Notes under the pieces: generated by a model
The model's database searches: none
What the model was told of the DNA's origin: nothing
Seen by the model: the letters and a program-made list of their open reading frames with translations, nothing else
Assembly (NCBI GenBank): GCA_001465025.1
Contig: LNDO01000088.1
Coordinates: 1-64,000 of the forward strand
Length of the DNA stretch: 64,000 nt
Reading direction: 5' to 3'
Origin: Pseudomonas sp. Ga0074129
GTDB taxonomy: Bacteria; Pseudomonadota; Gammaproteobacteria; Pseudomonadales; Pseudomonadaceae
Made by a program: the position numbers and the translations under genes
Shown: piece by piece, positions 47,237-55,302 of the stretch
How the letters are laid out: the number at the start of each line of letters is the position of its first letter
How positions within the stretch are numbered: the stretch's first letter is position 1

Positions 47237-48420
47237 TGCGGAGCCTCCTGCAGGTGCGCTTCGATATCATCCGTCGGTGCATCCAACACTGGCGTCGGCT
47301 GCTGATTGCGCGCTGATTGCTTGGCCTGAAGGTAAGCCTGCACGGCATTCAGCGCCGGGCTTAAATCAGGCGGCGTGACCTCAATCGGCCGGGCGCTCAG
47401 CTCAACAAGGGCGGCACGCAGGCTGCGGCTGGCAGGGTTGTCCACGTCAAAGTGGGCATCCAGCACCTCGGTCGCCTGTTGCAAGGCTTGCTTAAACACC
47501 GCCGCCTCACCGTGCAGTGCGCCCCATTGGGCTTGCTCCAACGCCAGGCTGAGCGCCAGACGCACCTGAGTCAGGCTTTGCCCGGCGAGCAGCGGTCGAA
47601 TGTTTTGGTCCGCGTTGAAATCGATACGGAAGTATTCCGACAGGGTCTGCAGGGCACGCTGCCACCATTGCGGTTGCGCCGCCGCCTCGTTGGCCAGTTC
47701 GCTAAGCACGCCGCCCTCGCCCGTGAAGGTGGGCGTCAGGGCATTCAACTGCACCACTTGGCCGCGTAACGCCGCCAGTTGCAGGAACAAGCCGGTGCGA
47801 TCCGGGTTATCGGTCGAACGCAAGGCCTGCAGGCTCTTGGCCAGTTGCTCACGGGCGGCAAAAGCGGCTGGGTCATCCTGTTCATGGAGGATTTCATCAG
47901 CGGCCTGCACCAGCGCAGTGGCGCTGCTGATGTCTTGCAGCGCCGACAGACGCAGGCTGGCCAGACGCAGCAAATGCTCAGCCTCGGCCAGACGCCAGTC
48001 CTGGCGACTGGCACCCAGCACGGTTTCCAGACGCTGATTAAGCAGCTGCTGATCGCCCTGCAACTGCGCCAGCAAACGCCGCCGTGTTTCCAGCTCCTCT
48101 ACGCTGGGCAGTTGATCAAGCCGTGTATCCAGCGTTTGCCCCACTTGGGCCAGGCGCTGGGCGTCACGTTGAGCATCCTGCAGTAACAACTGCTGTTGCT
48201 GGCTGCGCGCTTCCAGCGCCTGCATCTGCAAAAGCCCCCAACCGCCCGCTCCGGCACCAGCAGCAGCGACCAACAAGGCCAACAGCGCCAGACCATTACC
48301 GCGCGCAGGCGGTTGGCCTACAGCGGCGGCCGGTTGGCTGGCGGTAGACGGCGCGTCAGCAGCCATAACGGGTGCAGGGGCGTTCAGGTCTTGGTCTTTC
48401 GGGGTGGTTGCTTCGCTCAC
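47233..48420 (-). CDS. hemX: HemX, membrane protein of the heme operon
   Basis: The 395-residue protein has a disordered, acidic N-terminus, one membrane helix (about 43-65, NGLALLALLVAAAGAGAGGWGL), and a periplasmic helical domain starting with coiled coil. It is often annotated uroporphyrinogen-III C-methyltransferase, but the SAM-binding motifs of that enzyme are absent. The GTG at 48418-48420 is selected because AAGGA lies 7-12 bp upstream and the extension before it is Cys/Arg-rich. It lies 16 bp after hemD and overlaps hemY. Confidence 0.88.
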   Translation of the reverse strand: MSEATTPKDQDLNAPAPVMAADAPSTASQPAAAVGQPPARGNGLALLALLVAAAGAGAGGWGLLQMQALEARSQQQQLLLQDAQRDAQRLAQVGQTLDTRLDQLPSVEELETRRRLLAQLQGDQQLLNQRLETVLGASRQDWRLAEAEHLLRLASLRLSALQDISSATALVQAADEILHEQDDPAAFAAREQLAKSLQALRSTDNPDRTGLFLQLAALRGQVVQLNALTPTFTGEGGVLSELANEAAAQPQWWQRALQTLSEYFRIDFNADQNIRPLLAGQSLTQVRLALSLALEQAQWGALHGEAAVFKQALQQATEVLDAHFDVDNPASRSLRAALVELSARPIEVTPPDLSPALNAVQAYLQAKQSARNQQPTPVLDAPTDDIEAHLQEAPQ

Positions 48421-48436
48421 GTATCCATCCTTTGCG

Positions 48437-49210
48437 TCAGAGATCGGCCGCAGGTTGCGCCTGCAACACTGCCAGCAATGCCGCGGCGCTCGCACCACGA
48501 CAATCGACAACACTATGGGCACCCGCCGCGCGGGCCAGTTCGGCTACACGCGGGCTGGGTACAAACAAGGGTAACTGGGCCAGTTCGTCCCAGGCCTCAC
48601 CGGCCAGTTCGCGCAAATGCACAAAACCTTGCCCACTGCTGACCACCAGGGCGTTCAGGCGTTCAGCACGAACACGTTGGATCAGCGTGGCAGGCGGGTA
48701 AACGGGCAGCACCCGACGATACAGTGGCAGATAGTCCACCTCTGCGCCTTGGCCGCGCAAGCGCTCAGCGAGTAACTCTCGGCCACCCTCGCCGCGCCCG
48801 ATTAATACCTTGGGGATTTTGCACGCAGCCATGGCCTGTTGCAGGCGCGGCAGCGCCAGCAAGGCTTCGCTGTCATCGGCCTGTTCGGGGTAATGCACGT
48901 TCGCGTGCTGGTGCAACAAAATCTGCGCAGTGGCGGCTCCCACACTGAACCAGGGCTGCTCGGCAGGTACACGGATCTGGCTGTGCGCCAGGCGTTCGAG
49001 CAATAAGCGGGCCGCCGGCTTGCTGACCACGATCAACGCGTTGTACTCGGCCAACGCCGCCAATTGCGCGCGCTGCTCAGCCCGCTCAGCCAGCGGTTCA
49101 ATGGCCAGTAGGGGTAGGCTGCTGCTGTAAATACCGTGCTGCGCCAACGTGGCAACCAACGCGGTCGACTCCTGAGCCGGCCGGGTCAGCAGCACACGCC
49201 ATGGGCTCAC
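48437..49210 (-). CDS. hemD: Uroporphyrinogen-III synthase
   Basis: HemD closes hydroxymethylbilane with inversion of ring D. The 257-residue two-domain protein shows the weakly conserved family features: [28 protein letters not shown], a [10 protein letters not shown] segment, [25 protein letters not shown] and [10 protein letters not shown]. It overlaps hemC by 4 bp (ATGA), the usual arrangement. Confidence 0.93.
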   Translation of the reverse strand: MSPWRVLLTRPAQESTALVATLAQHGIYSSSLPLLAIEPLAERAEQRAQLAALAEYNALIVVSKPAARLLLERLAHSQIRVPAEQPWFSVGAATAQILLHQHANVHYPEQADDSEALLALPRLQQAMAACKIPKVLIGRGEGGRELLAERLRGQGAEVDYLPLYRRVLPVYPPATLIQRVRAERLNALVVSSGQGFVHLRELAGEAWDELAQLPLFVPSPRVAELARAAGAHSVVDCRGASAAALLAVLQAQPAADL

Positions 49211-50145
49211 TCGGCAGCGGCCTCGCCGTACACCGCTTGCAGAATGCCCGCGGCACCTTGGGCCAGCAGCGCTTCGGCCACTTGCACGCCCAATTGCTCG
49301 GCCTCGGCACTGCTGCCGCGCAGTTCAGCACGTAACAATTGCGAACCATCGGGTTGGCCGACCAGCCCGCGCAGCCACAGCTGCTCACCCTCGAGCAGCG
49401 CATAGCAGGCAATCGGCACCTGGCAGCCACCATTGAGGTGCTTGTTCAAGGCGCGCTCGGCAGTGACGCGCAAGGCCGTTTCGCGGTGATGCAGAGGGGC
49501 CAGCAGGGCGTGAATCTCGCTGTCGGCCGTACGGCATTCGATACCGACCGCGCCCTGCCCACCGGCAGGCAGACTGTCTTCAGCACTGATCGAGCTGCGA
49601 ATGCGGTCGGCAAAGCCCAGACGAATCAGGCCCGCCGCGGCAAGGATAATGGCGTCGTACTCGCCGGCGTCCAGCTTGGCCAGACGGGTGTTGACGTTGC
49701 CGCGCAAGAACTGGATTTTCAGATCCGGCCGGCGCGCCAGCAACTGAGCCTGACGGCGCAGGCTGGAGGTGCCGACCACACTGCCCGCAGGCAAGGCGTC
49801 GAGGCTGGCATAGGTGTTGGAGACAAAGGCATCGCGCGGGTCTTCACGCTCGCAAATGCAGTACAAGCCCAGACCTTCGGGAAAATCCATCGGCACGTCT
49901 TTCATCGAATGCACGGCGATGTCGGCCTGATTTTCCAGCAGCGCGGTTTCCAGCTCTTTGACGAACAGCCCCTTGCCGCCGATCTTCGCCAGCGGCGCAT
50001 CCAGCAGCTTATCGCCACGGCTAACCATGGGCACCAGGCTGACCTTAAGGTCAGGGTGCGCCTGCTCCAGACGGGCTTTAACGTGTTCGGCCTGCCACAG
50101 GGCTAAGGCACTTTTACGGGTGGCAATGCGAATTTCGCGAGACAT
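49207..50145 (-). CDS. hemC: Porphobilinogen deaminase
   Basis: HemC polymerises four porphobilinogens to hydroxymethylbilane. The 312-residue protein has [34 protein letters not shown] with catalytic Asp nearby, [11 protein letters not shown], and the dipyrromethane-cofactor cysteine in LNGGCQVPI. The ATG at 50143-50145 starts just before the conserved strand. First gene of hemCDXY; 130 bp separate it from algR, with no other gene seen. Confidence 0.96.
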   Translation of the reverse strand: MSREIRIATRKSALALWQAEHVKARLEQAHPDLKVSLVPMVSRGDKLLDAPLAKIGGKGLFVKELETALLENQADIAVHSMKDVPMDFPEGLGLYCICEREDPRDAFVSNTYASLDALPAGSVVGTSSLRRQAQLLARRPDLKIQFLRGNVNTRLAKLDAGEYDAIILAAAGLIRLGFADRIRSSISAEDSLPAGGQGAVGIECRTADSEIHALLAPLHHRETALRVTAERALNKHLNGGCQVPIACYALLEGEQLWLRGLVGQPDGSQLLRAELRGSSAEAEQLGVQVAEALLAQGAAGILQAVYGEAAAE

Positions 50146-50276
50146 GGGCAATTCCAGAAAACGGACTGCCGGGGATGATAGCAAGAAGTGACAAGCTGCA
50201 AGCTAATCAGGCGAGGTCGCGCGCGGCGACAATCAAGCCCCTAGCGCTGGCGACGGCTAGGGACTTGTAGCCTGCG

Positions 50277-51023
50277 CTACAGGTTATTCATCAGCTTGCG
50301 CACCCCGGCGACATGCCGACGGCTGACGATCAGCGCTTCCTCGTGCATGCCCTTGAGGTAGAGCTGAAAATGCCCAAGCGGTGTGCGCTGCAGCCGCTCG
50401 ATGCGCTCACGGGCCACCAGTGCATTGCGGTGAATACGCACAAAGCGATCGCCAAATTCATCTTCCAGCGCCTTCAGTGGCTCATCCAGCAGCACCTCGC
50501 CGCCGGTGTGGCGCAAAGTCACGTATTTGTGGTCGGCGATGAAGTAGATCACCTGATCCAGCGGAATCAGTTCAATACCTTTGCGCGTGCGAGCACTGAT
50601 GTGGCTGCGCGGGCCGCCACTGCTGTCCGCGGCGGGACGGGTCAAGGCGGCCAATTGCACGCGGTTAGGCCGCTCGGCTTTTTTCAGCGCTTCGCTCAGG
50701 CTTTCTGCACGCACCGGTTTGACCAGATAACCGACAGCACTGACCTGAAAAGCTTCCAGGGCAAACTCATCATGCGCGGTGCAAAAAATCACTGCCGGCG
50801 GCGCTTCGCGCTCACACAGTTTGGCCGCCACTTGCAGCCCGTCCAGGCCGGGCATGCGGATATCCAGCAGCACCACATCTGGCTTCAGGCTGTCGATCAG
50901 GCTCAATGCCTCTTCGCCATTGCTTGCCGCCGGCTCCAGCACACGATAGCCCTCGAGTTCGCCCACCATGCGGCTCAGGCGCTCACGGGCCAAGGGTTCA
51001 TCATCGACAATCAGGACATTCAT
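50277..51023 (-). CDS. algR: Response regulator AlgR
   Basis: AlgR controls alginate, twitching motility and other virulence traits in P. aeruginosa. The 248 residues, the same length as there, comprise a receiver with Asp54 (VVLLDIRMPG), conserved Thr/Lys positions (FCTAHDEFA, VKPV), and a LytTR DNA-binding domain (about 140-245) with ELIPLDQVIYFIADHKYVTLRH and RIHRNALVA. It overlaps algZ by 4 bp. The start at 51021-51023 matches MNVLIVDDEPLARERL. Confidence 0.96.
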   Translation of the reverse strand: MNVLIVDDEPLARERLSRMVGELEGYRVLEPAASNGEEALSLIDSLKPDVVLLDIRMPGLDGLQVAAKLCEREAPPAVIFCTAHDEFALEAFQVSAVGYLVKPVRAESLSEALKKAERPNRVQLAALTRPAADSSGGPRSHISARTRKGIELIPLDQVIYFIADHKYVTLRHTGGEVLLDEPLKALEDEFGDRFVRIHRNALVARERIERLQRTPLGHFQLYLKGMHEEALIVSRRHVAGVRKLMNNL

Positions 51024-52102
51024 AATGCACGGGCTTCCTGCTTGGGTCTGGCACAAGGATAGCGTAGACGCGTGAAGTGACGTCCGTCATGACGCTCTAC
51101 GCTGAGACTGGCCTGTGGACCGAAAAGTGCCACCAGCCGCGCATCAATATTGGTCAAGCCTTGATGCGTGCCGCGCGATGGCGGCTGCTCACCGAGTTGT
51201 TCGTATGGATTGCTCACACACAACTGGAACACCCCCTCGTGATAACTCGCTTCGACCTGTACCAAGCCACCCTCGATACGCGGTTGAATACCGTAGATCA
51301 AGGCGTTTTCCAGTAAGGGCTGCAGCGTCAGTTGTGGAATCGGTAGATCATCCGGTACATCGACAATCTCCCATTGCAACTGTAGACGCTCGCCAAGCCG
51401 ATAGCGCTCAATCGATAAATATCGTTGCGCCAATTCCAATTCCTCGCGCCAGGGCACCAAGCTGCCGGGCTTGGCCAGGCTAGCGCGAAACAAGTCAGAA
51501 AGATCCAACACCGCTTGCTCGGCTTTATATGGATCAATCACCACCAGACTGGCAATACTGTTCAGGCTGTTAAACAGAAAATGTGGGCGGATGCGCGCTT
51601 GCAGCGACTCAATCCGCGCCCGCAATTCAGCCTGCTCCTGCTTGCGCCATTGGCTTTGCAGGTAAAAATAGCGCAGCAGCAGCGCCGACATGATCAGGCT
51701 GATCAAGCCATGGCGCAGGTACAGATTGACCTCACCCGTACGCGGCAGTGGCCCGCCCAGCTCGTAGTAATCGGCCACTGCCGTGCACAACAAGCTCAGC
51801 GCAACCACAATCGCACAACACAACGCCCCCGCCGTCGCCGCGGCCATGCGCGCCATCAGGGGGCGCAAGCGGCACAACACCGCCGCCGAGAGCAGCACAA
51901 TCCATTGCACAAACAGCGACGTCAGGGCCAAACGCACCCAGTCAAAGCCCGGCAACATCGGCTCAGACAAAACCAGCACCAGCACCAGCAACTCGGCCAG
52001 CAGCACCATGCTCAGCAGCGCTTCAGGCTGGCACAGTTCCGGGACGAAGAAATCATCAACCGGCTCGGGTTGTTTTTCTGACAGCAGGCTTTTTATGTTC
52101 AT
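51020..52102 (-). CDS. algZ: Sensor protein AlgZ/FimS
   Basis: The partner sensor of AlgR. The 360-residue LytS-type kinase has several membrane helices (about 32-150), then a His-kinase domain with IRPHFLFNSLNSIASLVV, QPLLENALIYGI as the N-box and GLTNIDARL. The G-boxes are degenerate, as in P. aeruginosa FimS. The ATG at 52100-52102 begins a charged cytoplasmic N-terminus; the upstream extension in frame looks non-coding. Divergent from argH across 252 bp that hold both promoters. Confidence 0.92.
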   Translation of the reverse strand: MNIKSLLSEKQPEPVDDFFVPELCQPEALLSMVLLAELLVLVLVLSEPMLPGFDWVRLALTSLFVQWIVLLSAAVLCRLRPLMARMAAATAGALCCAIVVALSLLCTAVADYYELGGPLPRTGEVNLYLRHGLISLIMSALLLRYFYLQSQWRKQEQAELRARIESLQARIRPHFLFNSLNSIASLVVIDPYKAEQAVLDLSDLFRASLAKPGSLVPWREELELAQRYLSIERYRLGERLQLQWEIVDVPDDLPIPQLTLQPLLENALIYGIQPRIEGGLVQVEASYHEGVFQLCVSNPYEQLGEQPPSRGTHQGLTNIDARLVALFGPQASLSVERHDGRHFTRLRYPCARPKQEARAL

Positions 52103-52354
52103 TGCCGCAGTTTCCGCGTGAGCCAGGCTGGCAGCAAGCCATGCCGAGGCGACCGGGCAAAATAAAGCGCTCAAATGCGCGCGCCGCAGCAAATGTGTGA
52201 ACCGCACAACACTGCCCGCCGACAGATCGCTCGCGACAGCGCTCATGCAACGCGGCGAATTTACCGGCCAGCCTGTTATTATCCGCGCCTGATTCCGTCT
52301 TGCCGGCCGTCATACGCGGTCAGCCCGTTTTAGCGCACCAGCCGAGCGAAGCCC

Positions 52355-53749
52355 ATGAGCACTGAAAAAACCAACCAATCCTGGGGCGGCCGCTTCAGCG
52401 AGCCAGTCGACGCCTTTGTTGCCCGCTTTACCGCCTCCGTCGAATTCGACAAGCGCCTGTATCGCCACGACATCATGGGCTCCATCGCCCACGCCACCAT
52501 GCTGGCCAAAGTGGGCGTACTGACCGACGCCGAACGCGACACGATCATCGACGGCCTGCAAACCATCCAGGGCGAAATCGAGGCCGGTCAGTTCGACTGG
52601 CGCGTCGATCTGGAAGACGTGCACATGAACATCGAAGCGCGCCTGACCGACCGCATCGGCGTGACCGGCAAAAAACTGCACACCGGGCGCAGCCGCAATG
52701 ACCAAGTGGCCACCGACATTCGCCTGTGGCTGCGCGACGAAATCGACCTGATCCTCGGCGAAATCACCCGCCTGCAGCAGGGTTTGCTGGAGCAGGCCGA
52801 ACGTGAAGCCGCGACCATCATGCCCGGTTTCACCCACCTGCAAACCGCGCAACCGGTGACCTTCGGCCATCACCTGCTGGCCTGGTTTGAAATGCTCAGC
52901 CGCGACTACGAGCGCCTGGTCGATTGCCGCAAGCGCGCCAACCGCATGCCGCTCGGCAGCGCAGCACTGGCCGGCACCACCTACCCGATTCAGCGCAAGA
53001 TCACCGCACAACTGCTGGGCTTTGACGCCGTGGGCGGCAACTCGCTGGACGGCGTATCGGATCGCGACTTCGCCATTGAATTCTGCGCCGCCGCCTCGAT
53101 TGCGATGATGCACCTGTCGCGTTTCTCCGAAGAGCTGGTGCTGTGGACGTCTGCGCAGTTCCAGTTCATCGACCTGCCGGATCGCTTCTGCACCGGCAGC
53201 TCAATCATGCCGCAAAAGAAAAACCCAGACGTCCCCGAGCTGGTTCGCGGCAAAACCGGCCGTGTATTCGGCGCCCTGATGGGCCTGCTGACCCTGATGA
53301 AAGGTCAGCCGCTGGCCTACAACAAGGACAACCAGGAAGACAAAGAGCCGCTGTTCGACGCCGCCGACACCCTGCGCGACTCGCTGCGCGCCTTTGCCGA
53401 CATGATCCCGGCGATCAAACCCAAGCACGCCATCATGCGTGAAGCGGCGCTGCGTGGTTTCTCCACCGCCACCGACCTGGCCGATTATCTGGTGCGCAAA
53501 GGCCTGCCGTTCCGTGACTGCCACGAAATCGTCGGCCATGCCGTGAAATACGGCGTGCAGACCGGCAAAGACCTGGCCGAAATGAGCCTCGACGAACTGC
53601 GCCAGTTCAGCGACCAGATCAGCGACGACGTCTTCGCCGTGTTGACCCTGGAAGGCTCCGTGGGTGCCCGCGACCATATCGGCGGCACTGCACCGAATCA
53701 GGTGCGCGCGGCTGTGGTACGTGGCCGCGAGCTGCTTGCAGCACGCTGA
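52355..53749 (+). CDS. argH: Argininosuccinate lyase
   Basis: ArgH splits argininosuccinate into arginine and fumarate, the last step of arginine synthesis. The 464-residue protein carries the fumarase-superfamily signature [15 protein letters not shown] with the catalytic serine, [16 protein letters not shown], and [11 protein letters not shown]. Length is normal. Divergent to algZ, as in P. aeruginosa. Confidence 0.97.
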   Translation: MSTEKTNQSWGGRFSEPVDAFVARFTASVEFDKRLYRHDIMGSIAHATMLAKVGVLTDAERDTIIDGLQTIQGEIEAGQFDWRVDLEDVHMNIEARLTDRIGVTGKKLHTGRSRNDQVATDIRLWLRDEIDLILGEITRLQQGLLEQAEREAATIMPGFTHLQTAQPVTFGHHLLAWFEMLSRDYERLVDCRKRANRMPLGSAALAGTTYPIQRKITAQLLGFDAVGGNSLDGVSDRDFAIEFCAAASIAMMHLSRFSEELVLWTSAQFQFIDLPDRFCTGSSIMPQKKNPDVPELVRGKTGRVFGALMGLLTLMKGQPLAYNKDNQEDKEPLFDAADTLRDSLRAFADMIPAIKPKHAIMREAALRGFSTATDLADYLVRKGLPFRDCHEIVGHAVKYGVQTGKDLAEMSLDELRQFSDQISDDVFAVLTLEGSVGARDHIGGTAPNQVRAAVVRGRELLAAR

Positions 53750-53777
53750 TAGGCCAATGAGGGGAAAGGGACTTCCC

Positions 53778-54020
53778 ATGCTTGAACTCGTTGCGCGCGT
53801 TTTATTGTCCCTAGCTGGGGCTGTGGCAGAGTGGCTGCTGACTTATTTCTTTTATGCCTGCGGCTGGCTGGTGCTGCGATTGCTGACCCTGGGTAACTAT
53901 CCGCGCCTGCCATTGCATGTGTCCGATCCGATGAACCCACGCAGTAGCTGGGTCGCCGCCTTCGGTATTTTCTGTGTGGTCGGCATGCCGCTGACTGTTC
54001 TAGTTTTTCTCTACGGCTAA
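53778..54020 (+). CDS. Small membrane protein (80 aa)
   Basis: I do not recognise a named family. The 80-residue product has two hydrophobic helices (about 5-40 and 60-78) separated by a polar loop with a VSDPMNPRS motif. GGGGAAAGGG before the ATG is a plausible ribosome site. It lies 28 bp past argH and 7 bp before the acetyltransferase gene, so it probably belongs to their transcript. Confidence 0.7.
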   Translation: MLELVARVLLSLAGAVAEWLLTYFFYACGWLVLRLLTLGNYPRLPLHVSDPMNPRSSWVAAFGIFCVVGMPLTVLVFLYG

Positions 54021-54027
54021 GTACCCC

Positions 54028-54507
54028 ATGTCCCTACGAATTCGCCCCGCCACCGCCGCCGACGCCGCTCTGATCCTGCGCTTTATCACCGACCTGGCGA
54101 TCTACGAGAAAGCCGAACACGAAGTGCAAACTGATATCGCCGGCATCGAAGCCAGCTTGTTCAGCCCCCAAAGCAGCGCGCAGGCGCTGATCTGTGAGCA
54201 TGACGGCGCGCCCATTGGTTATGCCGTGTACTTCTTCAATTACTCGACCTGGCTGGGCAAAAACGGGCTGTACCTGGAAGACCTTTACATCACCCCGGAA
54301 AAACGTGGTGTGGGCGCGGGCAAAGCCCTGCTCAAACATTTGGCGCAACAGGCTGTCAGCCTGGGTTGCGGACGCTTCGAGTGGGCCGTGCTGGACTGGA
54401 ACCAGCCCGCTATCGACTTTTACCAGTCCTTCGGTGCCAAGCCGCAGGATGAATGGACCACCTACCGCCTGACCGGCCAAGCCCTGCTGGACTTTGCCCA
54501 AGGCTGA
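54028..54507 (+). CDS. GNAT family acetyltransferase
   Basis: A 159-residue GNAT enzyme of the spermidine/diamine acetyltransferase-like subgroup. The opening LRIRPATAADAALILRFITDLAIYEKA, the GYAVYFFNYSTWLGKNGLYLEDLYI stretch, the acetyl-CoA loop KRGVGAGKALLKHLA and WAVLDWNQPAIDFYQSFGA are all present. This resembles polyamine acetyltransferases (SSAT-like), but the substrate is not proven. Confidence 0.9.
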   Translation: MSLRIRPATAADAALILRFITDLAIYEKAEHEVQTDIAGIEASLFSPQSSAQALICEHDGAPIGYAVYFFNYSTWLGKNGLYLEDLYITPEKRGVGAGKALLKHLAQQAVSLGCGRFEWAVLDWNQPAIDFYQSFGAKPQDEWTTYRLTGQALLDFAQG

Positions 54508-54531
54508 AGCCGCATTTTTTAGGAGCCGCCC

Positions 54532-54798
54532 ATGAGCGAGCAAGAAGACGAAGATTTCGCCCAGGACACCCTGTCCCAGGCCATCGAAAACCAGCTCGAA
54601 GCCGGCGAACCAGCCTTTGTTCAGTCCGTTCTGAACAAGCTGACCTTGGTGGGCTATGAGCGCGATGAAATCATCGAACTGATGGCCCTGGTACTGGCCG
54701 ATGAGATCGATAGCATGCTGCGTGAAGATCGCTCCTTCGACCTGGCCCGTTATGAGCAAGGCTTGCGCGCCCTGCCGGAATTGCCGGCACAGGCGTAA
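54532..54798 (+). CDS. Conserved acidic small protein (88 aa)
   Basis: This 88-residue, strongly acidic and helical protein has no signal or membrane segment. Recognisable stretches are FVQSVLNKLTLVGYERDEIIELMALVLADEI. I cannot name a characterised family; similar small proteins occur at this locus in pseudomonads. AGGAG precedes the ATG, supporting real expression. Follows the acetyltransferase by 24 bp. Confidence 0.7.
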   Translation: MSEQEDEDFAQDTLSQAIENQLEAGEPAFVQSVLNKLTLVGYERDEIIELMALVLADEIDSMLREDRSFDLARYEQGLRALPELPAQA

Positions 54799-54896
54799 GC
54801 CGGTCGTAACGCCACGATTAAAAGACTCAACGAGCCAGCACGGGTCAGCGTCCGGCACTACACTGCATGCACCCATGACCACATGATGGAGTCACC

Positions 54897-55151
54897 ATGC
54901 ACGCATTCAGCTCTGACCTGATCGACGAAATGGAAATCCTGGCCCTGTACAACCTGAGCAACCATCTGGAAGGGCTCAAAGTGCACAACAACGCATCGTT
55001 CAAGGCGCAAGGAGCGATTACCCGCCTCTTCGAAAAAGGCCTGATCAGCGAGCCTGATGGCGGTTACCTCACCAGCCTGGGCATTGATGCCGCCGAACAC
55101 GCGCAAAGCCTGCTGACCATTCTTTCCACTCAAAGCGCCCTGCACACCTAA
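54897..55151 (+). CDS. TIGR02647 family DNA-binding-like protein
   Basis: The 84-residue protein matches TIGR02647: a helical start (FSSDLIDEMEILALYNLSNHLEGLKVHNNA) followed by a winged-helix-like part (AQGAITRLFEKGLISEPDGGYLTSLG). It is predicted to bind DNA, without known targets. GGAG lies just before the ATG. A GATGCAGC / GCTGCATC stem at about 55176-55201 follows the stop without a U tract. Confidence 0.85.
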   Translation: MHAFSSDLIDEMEILALYNLSNHLEGLKVHNNASFKAQGAITRLFEKGLISEPDGGYLTSLGIDAAEHAQSLLTILSTQSALHT

Positions 55152-55302
55152 GTCACCGCTTCACGCTCACGCCCATTGATGCAGCCGCGGCACGCGCTGC
55201 ATCACGGCGGCGGCCCGAGCAAACAGCCCTCAAGCCTGCCAAGCAGGTTCCAAGAATGAGGGCAGCTGATAGGCTTAGTAGGTCGCCCGCACGAGCACCA
55301 GC

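Noticed and set aside
47233-48420. hemX as a true uroporphyrinogen-III C-methyltransferase
   Set aside because: The SAM-binding motifs of the methyltransferase are missing; it is a single-pass membrane protein.
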